Source of the DNA: Centroberyx gerrardi
Lineage: Eukaryota; Chordata; Actinopteri; Beryciformes; Berycidae
Reading direction: 5' to 3'
DNA length: 64,000 bases
Assembly (NCBI RefSeq): GCF_048128805.1
Contig: NC_136005.1
Span: forward strand, 3,123,941 to 3,187,940
Program-made: the position numbers and the translations under genes
In this document: positions 49,901 to 62,020 of the stretch, piece after piece
Layout of the letters: every line of letters begins with the position of its first letter
Position numbering within the stretch: position 1 is the stretch's first letter
The notes under the pieces: model-generated
What the model saw: only the letters and a program-made list of their open reading frames with translations
Told to the model about the DNA's origin: nothing
The model's database searches: none

Positions 49901-52900
49901 GATTATTTTCGTTCGGTTTCTGCTTTACTGGGCAGCAGTGGAGGAAGAAAAGAAAAGAGAGAGACAAACAGTCAGAAGAAGAGAGATATAGACAGAAAGG
50001 ATGTTACGTTATGAAATTAAAGCTGCACTAGAATTTCCACTTTTCATTTCTTACCTTAGCAATCAAGCTAGCGATAGCCTAGCTAGCATTATGAATGTAA
50101 ATACCACAGGAAATTGAATGCCGCAGCACTGTAGTTATCAGGGAATATCCATGTCTTTTAAATACGTGTGGTTCATTTTCGGCTTTATTTTATGAAATTT
50201 CTTATGTTTACATACGATTCAGCCATGTTGGAAAGAGCGATTGCGTCACAACTCGGACAATTTGCGCTGCATCTACAATCCCGATTTCTCCGACTTGATC
50301 ATAATAAGGTGTTAATGTGGCGCTTCCTGGTCAGAAACTCGTTCAGACCGTAAACCCGACACCACTTGAATGCAGGGTTTGTTGGGGTGGAGATTGTGGA
50401 GAGGTTCAGCTATTGCTGGATTTCACTCTTAAAGGCGTACTGAGCAGGATTTCCCCCTTGAAATAGCATAAACTCATCCAAAAATGATCCTACTCAATCA
50501 TTACTTATGGTAGTCTGTGACAGTGTTTGCAGAGAGCCTGCTGCCTTCTGCCTGGATTTTTTAATTTCTTAATGTTCGGGACGTTTCTGGGCGTCGACCT
50601 TTTGGCAGCAGGTGTGTGCGGCAGCAACAAAAACCACTGCTAAATTGTTTTCTATCTAAAAGCCTCGCTGGCTGCGGTAGCCGTTTCAAACTCTAAAACA
50701 GAGCAACTGGTCAGAGCTAATGTGTATCGTGAACTGCCAGCTAGCTACCGTTAGCGTAGTTTTATTGTAGTAGAAAAGCTGATAGCTAAGCTTACCTTTC
50801 CAACAGGAAACAGGCCAACTCTGCGTCGCTCTTCAACCATCCTCTCCAATCACATTCTCCAACGGGTGAAAGCAAACCCCAGATTCACTCTCGTTTTGGA
50901 ACAAGCCTACTTTTCTTTCCTTTTTTTTTTTTACAGATTTTTACCATTTTTTACCATTCTGGCAACCGCCGGGAGGCGGGGCCAACTTTGAAAGATGTGT
51001 TTACAAGCCACAGGCAGCAAAATCCTACTCAGTATGCCTTTAAGTTTGGATTCACCACATCCTGTGTGGAGAAGATTCAGCCAGCGCCCGTACCAACTTT
51101 GCACGAATTGGGTGAATCTACAGCATCTCAGTTAGAAAAATATTACCCAGTGCAGCTTTAAATGACATCATCCATCATTCCTGTGTGACCCTGTGCATCT
51201 TTAATGGTCACAGCATGTAGAGAAATTCCATTTTAATGATGCTTACCACCTTCCTTTTTATAAAAGAGACACATCTCAGCTGTCCGTGGTATCCCACGGA
51301 CGCATTTGTGTTCGAAGTAAAAGTAGCGAACATAGTCCTTCATCTCTGCCTTCATTTCTGTAACAAAACCAGATTTGATTTTACGTGCTTTTCAAGTCAA
51401 GTCAACTTTATTTATATTGCGCCTTAAACACACAAAATACTTCTGTTACAAAGCGCTTCACAAGGTTAAAGAGTAACTAAGCCCAAAACCTAAATCTGTA
51501 TATTGCCATCTGCTACTGGCTGATCTTTGGTGCCAGGTGATGTCACTACCTGTTGTTCTCTAAAGGTAGGTGACATCACCTGGCACCAAAGATAAGCCAA
51601 TTGCAGATGGCAATTTCAGCAGCATGCTTTTTACCTTTAGATGTGAGACTTTACACAGACAGTCTAGTCTAGTCTTGTTTATTTATATAGCCTCTTATCA
51701 CAAGCATGTCTCAAAGGGCTTTACATAGCATCGTATACAGTTTTGGGTTTGGGGGTTTAGTTACTCTTTAAAAGAAAAAGATAACATAACAGTAAACAAT
51801 CCAAATCCAAAAAAAAGAGCAAATTATTTTCAAAAAGCAGATAAAACACATCAGTGACACTGAGAGGCTGTAGAGTAAAAAGTGGGTCTTTAAATGTTTT
51901 AAACATGGCAGTGGATTCTGCTGATTTATGACTCTGCTTGCTACTGCTGGGTGACATTTAATGCTTTTTTGGAGCTGAAAACAGATGCATACACTAACTG
52001 CAGCAGTTCGTTAGAAGACTGAGGAGGAACTGGGGTGCTAACTCTGTGTGTGTTTGGTGATCCTGTGAACTTCAGCAGAGTTGGGGGTGAGTAGATAATG
52101 GCTGAATTTTCATTTTGGGGTGAACTATTGTTTTAAGATGAAGCAGTCCCAGACATCAGCAGTTAAAACTAGATCACCTGCAGCTACAGACTGTGTTGTG
52201 TAACGATCTGAAACCTGATTGAAACTTGTCAAATAAGTTATTTTGGCTGAGGAAGGAAGTTAGTAGATTTGCGGCTACTTTCTCTAAGACCTTTGAAAGC
52301 TGTTGTTGATGTAGAGACAGCACAGTGAGTGCAGCATAGAAATGGGTGAGACTTCAATTACAGTGTTAATGGCCAGGTTCTGTACAAAAGAAGATTTACA
52401 GTAGGCTCTGTTGCAATCAGTGGAATTAGTTCTATATAGCCAACAATGTGATCTATTTTATCCGCAATTGAATGAATCAGTACATAACTTCAGGTCACAG
52501 TGTCCAGACTCAAGACACATTTAGTGCAGTTGATTGTTGTTGTTTGTTGTCCTTTGCTGTGTGTAGAGCACTTTGCGATGAACCTGCTTGCTAACAGAAC
52601 TGCATGTATGACTTACTTCTTATATTATCCCTTGCTTTTAAAGTTTTCACTGTTTCTGGCATTGTTTTCCCATCTTGAAGCTCGTACCACTCTAGGCAAG
52701 TTCCTTGGGGAACTTTTACTTTTGGTAATGGTTTGTCACAAGCTGTAGGGGGTGGAAAAGGAACAACATGGCTGTTAAGCACTGGGTCTGCTGAAGGATA
52801 AATATACATGCTAAGTAATACACTTTAGAATGCATAAGACTCGAAGACCATTTTCAAGGATGCATGTGTCAAGTGTGCATGTGTTTAGGCGTGCGCACAC

Positions 52901-55900
52901 TTACTTTTCAAATCTTTGGCTGGTTTGGCTGGAACCGGTATATTTGCAGCAGGAGACGCCCCTGCTGCATTTATGGCGATAACGGAGATGTTGACGAAAG
53001 AGTCGGTCACATAAGTGCTGTATTCAGTGGTCTTGACTTGTTTCTTCTTCTTCTTCTTCTTCTTCGGACAAGGACATCCACGAGAAGACTGGGTGTCTGT
53101 CACGCTGTAATTCACTCCTCCCACTGCTGCTGCATGTGGCACAGCCTGAGAAACAGGATGGAGCTCAGTTCAGAAATACACATACAAGGTCCATCCTAAC
53201 AAATCTTTTGCTCCGCTATTGCATCTTCATAATCTATTTTTTCTTAAAACACATTAAACAAAGTTAACATATCATCCACCACAAATGGTGCAGCCCCCCT
53301 CTGGGCCAATCAGGAAATCAATGAAAAAGCCTTTAGGGGGGGAAACTGTTATTCAAGAAACACAAAGTGGTGGAAAGCCCAATATGGCGTTCTGAAGGCA
53401 TGTTGGAGAGCAAGGATAGCTGGATAAATGTACAAAAAAAAGTTATTTGAACTTGCAGTGTGGGAGATATGAAATTAAATTATATTTTTTGACTTGTAGC
53501 ACTACCCCTGGTCAATCAGTGTAATTTTCAAAGTGTGTGAAAGACGGACGAAAGAATGAATAAACAAACAGACCAACAAATGAATAGATGGACCAAAAAA
53601 TAAATGAATGAAGTGAAACTGTATTGAAAGCAAGTTAAATTAGTTAAAACTAGTAGATTTGTTCTTGTTGCAATAACATGCTTTTTTAATCAGTAGATGT
53701 CAAACATGAAAACTAGTCTCTGTGTTTGCTCTCCAAGACAGAAGACACCGATACACCAAGACAGCAAGACAGAACATGTGTGTTGCCCCAAACTACACAC
53801 ACAGGTGTGTTGAAAATGAGAGTGTAGTTTCCCTTCACTAGCTTACCTTCCAAGTTAGTATTAGCATTCGAGTGCCATTGTTAAACTCCCTGGTGGTCAG
53901 GTTAACTTCAGGCTGATGTTCAAGTTCTGCAATGAAAACACAGATATTTATAGTGTTGGTGAGCAGACAGCAGGTCCACATCCTTTCAGTTCATTAATTA
54001 AGTGAATATCCTTCAAAATGTTAATTAATTGGACCCCCGATCCAAACTGTAGGCTATCAAAAAATCCATAATGGAGATAGATGTTTTTAAGCAAGGGTTA
54101 GAAAATTAATTGCTTTCTCTGTTTACATTTTTAATTGATTGATTGAGAGTCCACTGATGTTAATCTTGATTGGTAATATTATTAAAAAGGGCAAAACATT
54201 TGAAGGGTTTCATTGAAATTTGGGAAATTTCAAGGTGAAATTCATTAGTCAATATTTCAAAAACATAAATGATTCTAGTCTCAAGAACAAAATGACTTTG
54301 TGAACTTCATCAACAAACTAATAGTTTCTTTTATAGCCAATAATGTGATTTTTTCATGCCAGCCACCATTTTCTAAGTGTCAGTGTCAGTGTTTTCATTT
54401 GGAGGGTTTTTGGAATGAAATTGCATTATTTAATTTATTTGATTAAATTTTAATACATCTACGGTGTCTCAATTAGTGGGGATGGGATTGTCTTCTCTGT
54501 TGCAGCAACCCTTTGTGATTTAGACTGATAAAATGAATGAATACAATTTTATCTAGTGCAGTTTTACTTAAATTAAAGATTGCCTCTGCCTTGTGTCCAA
54601 TGACATTAACAAGGTCCCACTGAGATTTAAACTCAGATTGCTAGATTCAAAGTCCAGAGTGCTAACCATTACACCAGGAAACCTCTGAGCCGGGCGTTCA
54701 GGTAACTGTCTGCTGCAGACACAGAACACGACTCACCTGCAGGAACGGTCTGAACTGCGGACCAGTCGCTCCACAGCGGGTTCTTGGCCTGGGTGGACCT
54801 CTGTCTGACCTGAACCTGGTAAGATGAACGTTTCTGGAGATTCACAACACTGACCTGGTCTGTGCAGATAAACAGAAAAACAGGCAGATTCGTAAAGGAA
54901 AACCTCGGTATTTTGAATTCTAATCTAGACCTGTGACACCTGGTTAAAATGAAGAATGGTAACACTGCTAACCAGACATTTTATGGACACTGAAGAAATG
55001 TAAACCTTTATTTCACATAATGTGTCAACTGTTTACTGACAAAAAATAAATGAAATTCAACACACGTGCGCCCTTCTCTGTTACTAATGACGCTCACAGC
55101 AGCACTTTGCATTTAAGCAGGAGAAAAAAGCCTCCTATCTGATCACGAAGTTCAGCGATTTTGGACCTATATATAATTAGTCTCTTCCATATCTGCAGTA
55201 CTTGGACCCACAGAGAATATTGGCCCCAGAGTCAGCTGTCAGTTGAAGCAGCGAGCTCCATTGCTTCTTGCTGCTAACAATGAGTCCAAATGGGGTTTAG
55301 CAAAATATCTCCAAAAAAGCCATTTGTAGGCTCCAGAGGGAGTTGAGAGGAAACAAAAAAGTACATAAATTAAAATTTGCTCTGATTTCACGACAATTAC
55401 ACTCACTTTCACTAATCAGGAAATCACAGAACTATTTTTCTCTGCCGCAGGACAGACCGCTGTGGGGTGAGAGGCGGTTCCTGGTGGAGTGATCTAGTTC
55501 TGGACGGTCAGGTCAGATTGTAAACAGTAGAGTTCGGTAGAAGACGATCCGCTGAGTGGAAATGGTGCGGTGCTGCTGCTTTCCGGGCCGTGGAGAGAAA
55601 CACATCGGTCGCTCTCCAGGTCGTTTTCACAGACTGGATTTTTTGGAGATATTTTGATAAACAGTTTGGACTCATTGTTAGCAGCAAGAGTCCAATAACT
55701 AGGTATGAAAGAGACAAATTATATATAGGTCCAAAATTGCCATACTTATCCTTTAATGTGTCTACTCTTAGAAGTAGATCCGCAACAAGCATAGAAGGAA
55801 GCTACAGATCCACATCAAATAAATGCTGCATGTACTTTTCTTCTCTCTGATTACAGCTCTATAACACATGAGAGTACTTACACATTAAAGGCTCTGTTGC

Positions 55901-58900
55901 TGTATTTGTCTTGGTTATTCTCTATATCAACAATGAGGGAAAAGGTCAAATAGGTTAATCAAGGCAGCAAAAAATGGAAATCAACTTCACGTACAGTATA
56001 TCCAGTAAAGCAGGTGAATAGAGTTCACATTAGAAATATGCCTCACATTTTCCCATGATTCTGTGGTGTCTTCTCTTCGGAACCGCACCTCTGCTAAAGC
56101 CGGTTGCTTCTCTGCAGCTTTCCAACTTAAACTGAGGTTGTTTTTTAACCAGGACACTGATATAGTTTGTGGTGCTTCATACTTAACTGTTGAAAAAAAG
56201 CAAAACAGTTTTTGACGTTGTTTGTGTTATTTAAATATATCTATTTTTAAGTTTCATAACAGTTCCTATAAAATATGTTTATCTGCAATAAAACGATCAC
56301 TTCTGACATCGTTGTATAACCCATTGAGCATAGTAAGTAGCCTGGAAAATTAAAACCAGCCACTTTAGCAGGTCACCAACCATTACCTGGGGCTCCGTTT
56401 CATTCTAAAAAATAGATTTAATTAGTCAAATTGTGGAAGTGGCTGCAGTATTTTTGGAATTAATTCTCCACTGTGGCCTGTGGATGAAAAATGTAGTTTC
56501 CTGCCCTGATAGCAAGTTGTGGACTCATCGCTACAAAAAGGACAATAATGTGCTTTAGTGTGTTATGTTGTTGGGTGAAATGAGCAGAGCATCAAGTACC
56601 TGTGTTCCTCAGGACGACAGAGGTCCTGGGTGACGTGCAGCTGGAGTTTCCTGTGTGAGCTGTCACCCATATGTAAACAGGCCGGTCTTTGATTAGTGCC
56701 TCCTCATTCAGCTGGGATTTCCAGTTCTTGTCAATGCCCTCAAATTCCTTTTCTTTAAAGGGCGAACCTGTAGTGCTGAGTGCAAATAAAACATCTTAGA
56801 AGTCCCTGGCCTTCTAGATTAAAGGTGTACGTCAGCGTGGGAGGATGGGAACATGGTTTTTCTCTTTGTGCTTTTGAGATGACGCAAAACAAACTTGTAC
56901 CAGCTACATATCTACAGTGTACTAAACCATTAATGCTATTACATAACTTTTAAATACATTTAGTACATACATTTATTACATACATTTAGTACATAAATAC
57001 TGGATGGCACAATTTTAAGTTGATTAAAGAGCATATTCGTCTGTCATTATCAAGCATATTTTACAAAGATTCCACTCTGAGTTTTACTTTATAAAGACAC
57101 AATCTGCTTGATTCATGAAGAGCTCATACATGTAAAGAGTTCATTTCCAAAACATCATATTGCTATTATTATTTTCTGTTCTTGTTTTATTTGTTTTGTC
57201 TGCCTCACTGTGTAAAGCGTCCTTGGGTCTCTTGAAAGGCGCTATATAAATCAAAGTTATTATTATTATTATTATTATATGTCCATTTCAGAAGAAATCA
57301 TCACTCAAAGTTCATCACTAAGGTCCAGATTCACTAATATTGAGTTGCACAGGCAATTTGTGCATTTTGGTTGCTTGAGAGAGAGCAGCTTTTGTGTTAT
57401 TCACTAATAAATTTAAGCAAATCCGGTTACAAGACCTCTAAAGAAACACAGCAAATAAACCCATTTATCACCAACCAAGCACAAATTGTGTGTTTCATGT
57501 TGAAGACTAATCCATACCTGTCAACGTTGGGCTTTGAAAATAAGGGAGATTTTCTGGGACCCCCACCCGACCATAATTTTTACATTATGAAAGTGGTTTC
57601 ATCTCTCGGTTCCAGAGATCTAATGACCAGGTGCCTTTACTGCCTGCCCTGCTGTAATCTCAGAGCAGAAAGGATTGGGTTAACTAGTTCAACAAATGTT
57701 TCCCAACATACTTCTGGTCAGGAATGGGAAAATAGTCTCCCAAGTTAAATAGTCTATGGATGTAACCGAAACAACTTGATTGGGCCAATTAGGATTCTGT
57801 ATAACTGTAAAAAATAAAAAAGGGAAATACGGGAGATTTACGGGGAAAATTACCAAACGGGAGCACAGCGGGAGAGGGGGTGAAAATATGGGAGAAACCC
57901 GGGAAAAATGGGAGAGTTGACAGGTCTGGACTAATCCACCAGGCTGCATCCTCTTTATAACAGCAGCGTCTCTGATCTGATCTGAGTTCAGGATGGAAAC
58001 CCTCTGCCTGCTGCGTCTCCTCAGCAGCCGGTCTGAATGGACAAACTGTGTGAAAGTGTTTACATCTCCTGAAGGATCTTATATGCACTAATTTGCATGG
58101 CCTTACATACAAATAAAGGTGGGCAAAATAATGAGATTTACATATAATTTAAATATGGCTTTGAATATGAATTTGAATATGAATATTTAAATATGGTACA
58201 AAGAGGATTTATTTTTTCACCAGCTCTGATTTGGTCATTTTGGTGATGTCACACACTCTTCCCTGTGCAAACCTTTAGTGAATCTGGGCCTGAATATCTT
58301 TAAAATATCGATCCAGCAAATTTGTCAACCAAGAACTTAGGTTACACATGTCCTTCAAGAGTCACTCTAATTTGTGTTAATTTTGTGCTATCAATCAAAA
58401 TCATCAAAATGGTGGATCTCTCATTTTAGAACCAAACTCCTCAGCTGATAGGTCCAACTCACTTGAAGTAAAGGTCATATGTCACGTCGCTCGCAGATGT
58501 GTTCATGCTCCACTCACACCTGTAAACAGACTCACTAAAGTTCCTCCTGAAGCACTGAGGACCTGAAGGAGCTTCGCAAGCCGAGCCTTGGGGAAAAAGA
58601 CACCTGAGGATCACTTCATTTATTCATTGGATTTAACCTTCATGAAGAATGAAGATCTCTTTTACAAGACAGCTTTGGCAAAGAAAGCAGCGTCAGCAAC
58701 AAACCTAAAGCATAGTAAGCAGACAAATAACATATAACACACTGCATAAGCAAAAATACGATCAAAATCACTTGAAAAGTAGCTGCAGTCAAAAGTGTAG
58801 TGCATTGTGTATGAAATGTGCTATATAAATAAAGTTTGACTCATTCCTTTTGAACCTTGCTTTTAACTGCGGAACGGTTTTATTGAGCGTACATTTTCCT

Positions 58901-59585
58901 ACTTTTAGTATTTTTATTTTATTTATTTTCCCCTTTTATATCGCTAGTCCTCTTTTATTTTTATCTCTTTATTGTTTTAATTTCTCATTTTAATTTTGCT
59001 TTTACTGTGAAGCGAAGCACATTACAATGCACTGAATTGTATTAAATGTGCTGTGTTGACAAGCGTTTCTCTGAAGTTTAGAGTTCAGTCAGCCAGTTTA
59101 AAAAGCAAAATGAACCTGAACCTCTCTGTTCCATGACATTAAGCAATCTCATTTCAATCAACAGATGCCCTGTTTGTGGAAAAAGTAACCCATAAACATA
59201 TAAAACAAAAATATCAGTAGAGATCTAAATCGAAACAGAACAGTCGGCCTCTTGATGAAGCTGCAAAGTGCTCCAGCAGTGAGAAGCGGGTGGCTTCCTG
59301 CCAGTGGAAACCACATGGTGCTGATAAGATAACCAAGACTTTGTGGCTGATGTTACACTTTCATTGCAGAGGCTTATCTGTCTTCATACAGGTTTGATTT
59401 GTACTCAGCATTCAGAATGAGTTGCTTGGAGAGAGGTAAATAGTAGAGCTAGTTTAAAGCCACATAGTGAATTTAAAAACAAAGCTACAGGGTTTTTGTA
59501 TTCGTTTACCTTTGCTGACCACAGTGAGCAACATGAACATGGCAGTAAATCCCTGTAGTGAACTCCAGCCCTTCAGCTGGTCCAT
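46963..59585 (-). CDS. il12rb1: Type I cytokine receptor, IL-12 receptor beta-1-like
   Basis: Single-pass receptor chain, by family knowledge shared by IL-12 and IL-23 and associated with TYK2. Coding exons in transcript order: 59510-59585, 58463-58586, 56600-56775, 56047-56186, 55882-55909, 54737-54859, 53847-53926, 52905-53145, 52617-52742, 51247-51357, 49682-49837, 48499-48654, 47957-48026, 47576-47636, 46963-47298; 2004 nt, 667 aa (human IL12RB1 662). Signal peptide aa 1-25; D1 with C-x11-C-x-W; D2 with WSDWS at 211-215; three more FnIII-like domains to about 512; membrane helix 514-535; box 1 PPVPIP 539-544; acidic tail. In-frame ATGs at 59615 and 59618 could extend the N-terminus. Odd: eight lysines at 277-284 and tail tyrosines 627 and 654. 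IL27RA has the same layout; length, acidic tail and synteny favour il12rb1. The 28-nt exon is the least certain. Confidence 0.8.
48098..48490. mobile_element. hAT-like element, truncated copy in receptor intron
   Basis: Third copy of 17546-18018, starting CAGTGGTGTGAC; internally deleted and lacking the right terminus. It ends about 8 bp from the splice donor of the last FnIII exon and covers most of the 472-nt intron 48027-48498. Confidence 0.8.
49117..49653. mobile_element. TTAA-flanked MITE (GGATAAxGCTGGTGT ends)
   Basis: 537 bp from TTAAAGGATAACGCTGGTGT to the inverse ACACCAGCCTTATCCTTTAA, with a single mismatch in the 20-bp termini. It stops 29 bp before the last FnIII-half exon at 49682. 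No transposase. Confidence 0.75.
50017..51161. mobile_element. TTAA-flanked MITE (GCTGCACTAG ends), interrupted
   Basis: Left end TTAAAGCTGCACTAG and right end CAGTGCAGCTTTAA. Its interior is split by a second TTAA element (50429-51043). Same family as 7219-7541. Confidence 0.65.
50429..51043. mobile_element. Nested TTAA-flanked MITE (GGCGTACTGAG ends)
   Basis: 615 bp from TTAAAGGCGTACTGAGCAGG to the inverse CCTACTCAGTATGCCTTTAA. Lies wholly within 50017-51161, so it inserted later. Confidence 0.75.
51466..51771. mobile_element. TTAA-flanked fold-back MITE (GAGTAACTAA ends)
   Basis: Left TTAAAGAGTAACTAAGCCC, right GGGGGTTTAGTTACTCTTTAA. A central palindrome around 51530-51590 (TTTGGTGCCAGGTGATGTCA and inverse) is visible. 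A retroposon tail (about 51664-51730) appears inserted in the right half. Confidence 0.65.
54452..54575. repeat. Fragment of the GCTGCACTAG element family
   Basis: Shares the block TCTACGGTGTCTCAATTAGT...GGGATGGGA and the end CTAGTGCAGTTTTA with 7430-7541. Left end missing. In the receptor intron before the tRNA-like sequence. Confidence 0.5.
54613..54683 (-). tRNA. tRNA-Gln (anticodon TTG) or its pseudogene
   Basis: 71 nt on the minus strand that follow tRNA-Gln closely: GGTTTCC acceptor, D arm GGTGTAATGGTTAGCA, anticodon loop CTTTGAA (TTG), and 3' GGGACC. Differences from the vertebrate consensus are a C-T mismatch and two G-T pairs in the acceptor stem, a G-T in the anticodon stem, and a T arm reading GTTTAAATC instead of GTTCAAATC. 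These changes weaken the B box, so it may be an inactive copy. It lies in an intron of the receptor gene, same strand. Confidence 0.6.
55150..55757. mobile_element. Fold-back MITE with TTAAAGGATAAG end
   Basis: Arms 55153-55325 and 55600-55757 are inverted (TTTTGGACCTATATATAATT and inverse; GAGTCCAAA blocks and inverse). The right end CTTATCCTTTAA matches the TTAA family. Two of the receptor's introns carry members of this family. Confidence 0.65.
57513..57928. mobile_element. hAT-like MITE (CAKACCTGTCAAC ends)
   Basis: 416 bp starting CATACCTGTCAAC and ending GTTGACAGGTCTG, with a perfect 8-bp duplication GACTAATC on both sides (57505-57512, 57929-57936). The interior is rich in GGGAGA/CGGGAGA. 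No transposase. In receptor intron 2. Confidence 0.85.
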
Positions 59586-60365
59586 GAGGTGCTGTGGAAA
59601 GTCTCGAAGGATCATCATGTCGTCCTCAGTATCTGTGAGTCCATATATGCGACCTGCCTTCTTGTAACTCAATGAGCTTGCTTAGAAATGTCAGGGGAGT
59701 TTCATGTCTCTCAAGTTGTATGAGCTGCAGCTAACCACAACTGTTGGGGGGGGGGGTGTGTGTGTGTGTGTGTGTATGCATTGGCAGGCAGACACAACAA
59801 CCGTAACTCAAAGCGATGACTCTTTGAAAGTCATTTTCTCAGTTTTCACATGTTCATTCACTACCACTGTTTTTGTTCTCCTGTGTTTTCCTGTGAAACG
59901 AAAACAAAAGATAATTTAATACGACTTAAATAAGATAACAGCTGGAGAGCGATGACATCTGTCCAGTGTCTGATGTTTATCTGTCCACCACTAAGTGAGA
60001 GATACACTGTACATATTCCTGTCTCTTTAACTTCCACTTGGACTTTCCAGAATTTTGTTGATTGATTCAATTTTGGTCAAGACAAAAAAGAGGCATTTTT
60101 ACTAGATGAACCTGACATACAGCTTTAATATGATTGTTAGAAACCACTTTTTTTTAAAGGTTCTCTTTTTGGTCATAGTTCACTGAAAAAATACCCTTTT
60201 AAAGGTGCAATAAGTATGATTTTTCTGTCCCGATGATGCACAAATAATAATAACAAATAATATATCTGTTGTTGTTGATCAATACTTATCCAGATGCTGT
60301 GATTTCTGTCTTTTAAAACTCACTTTCCAGCCCATAAGAGTGTCATTTAAGGCCAAACCTTCAAT

Positions 60366-60702
60366 GGTAACACTTTACAATAAGGGTACATTAATTAAGA
60401 GTTAGTTAATGCTTAATAAGCATTAACTAACCCTTAATTAACAGTTAACTAATGTGTCTGGTAATCATTTACTAATGGTGTTCATGTTAACTAAGGTATT
60501 AATTTATACATTATTTAATAGTCATCTTTATAAACTATTAAATAATGTATAAATTAATACCTTAGTTAACATGAACACCATTAGTAAATTACACATTAGT
60601 TAACTGTTAATTAAGGGTTAGTTAATGCTTAAAAAGCATTAACTAACCCTTATTAAGCATTAACTAACCCTTAACAGTGTACCCTTATTGTAAAGTGTTA
60701 CC
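60366..60702. mobile_element. Palindromic MITE with GGTAACACTTTACAATAAGG ends
   Basis: An almost perfect 337-bp palindrome: arms of about 160 bp built from TTAGTTAATGCTTAA-like units around a short centre near 60530. Termini GGTAACAC/GTGTTACC are flanked by AAT on both sides, a possible 3-bp duplication. This terminus is a very common MITE end in teleosts. Confidence 0.8.
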
Positions 60703-61679
60703 AATTCATTTATTCATTTAATTTATCATGATATATTCAAACAAAAGGGAAGAAGGGAGGGTGGAGGTCGAGTTAATAGGAGGTACAGGAAGTTGCAGTT
60801 CTCTGTCTCTTCTCAGGTAATAACACTATAAATTAAGATTTAGTGTATACATATATACAAGTGAATAGTTTTGGTTTTGGACACGGAGACAGAGATTCTC
60901 ACGCTCCTCCTACTCATCTTACATCCTCATTCTGTTCCCGTTTCCCATTTATACGAGTTACAGTTTCATTCCAGAACAGTTGAACTTTCATTTGAAGAAC
61001 GATGACTCCTGTTGGCGCTCACACGAAGATAGCTGCCATAAAACTAACATGTTAAAGGCCCAATACAGAATCTGACTGAAGTATTAACCCACTACTGTCT
61101 TTGTTTATGTTCATCACCGTTGACGTCGTTTCACTGTCAGAGTTTTAATTAGAGGCAGTCTATGTAAGATTTTCACTTTAATACAGTCAGTAGGTCTAAA
61201 TATGTGGTGGAGGGATGAACTTCTAATCTACTCATTCCCCATTTGGTTTGTTTTTGTCTGTATTCAGCTCAATGTATTTTTTTATGGGACGTAAAAAAGC
61301 TCCTCCCCTTTAGCCGGAGCCCCTCCCACCCCTTATAACCGTCCAGGCGCAACAAAATATAGAGGAGAAGAAGAAGCCAAAGAACCCCAGTCTGCCTCCC
61401 AAACTGTGTTTGATAGAGCAAGGTGAAAAAAAGAATCAGTAGAGCGCATACCTCCACCAACACTATGCAACTGTCAGTATATGCCAGTTCCACATGTTGG
61501 ATTTAAGTTGGAACAAAGTTAATAATTTCTTCCATGCAAACTTGTTTCACATTTTCCTGACTGGCCCTGAAATGGGACCTGAGATCTGCCTCTTCACATT
61601 CCTGCCACTTTTAATCATTTTAGTCGATTATCTCAACACAACATGACCAATCAGCTCTCTATCTGTTCAGTTTCCATCA

Positions 61680-62020
61680 GTGCTGCCCTTCTACCACTGG
61701 ACCAAGTTTAGAAAAATCGGCAGGGCGGTTCTGTCTAAACAGGAAATGAGCTCTCCAGGGCCTCCATGTTGTTTGATTGGATAATGGAGGGTTTGCCTCT
61801 TCTTCTGTCTGCTGATTGGCCACAAAGTTTGATGGTGTTATGTGAATCTGTTCAGCAGTTACATGCCTTTCTGTGAGAAGCCACGCCCCCCTTTGGTCAA
61901 TCAGTGTGAAAGATTCTTCAGTTCTTCCTCGCCCCATGACTAATCTTTCCACAAAGTTTTGTGCAAATCCATTCATAACTTTTTGAGACATCCTGCTAAC
62001 AGACAAACATGATGGAGGTA
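61680..62020. repeat. Dispersed repeat related to 6300-6935
   Basis: Shares the blocks AATCGGCAGGGCGGTT, GATTGGCCACAAAG and CATCCTGCTAACAGACAAAC with the repeat in comp intron 6. Degenerate; boundaries are approximate. Confidence 0.5.

Noticed and set aside
56600-56767. Receptor exon starting at 56767 (acceptor ACAG)
   Set aside because: Frame from the previous exon then reaches a stop after three codons; the acceptor at 56776 (start 56775) keeps frame.
57371-57748. 125-codon plus-strand ORF
   Set aside because: Runs through the left half of the MITE at 57513-57928 and repeat-like flanks; no domain.
46963-59585. Assignment as il27ra
   Set aside because: Domain layout allows it, but protein length, the acidic tail and the comp-crtc1-klhl26 neighbourhood fit il12rb1 better. 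Not fully excluded.
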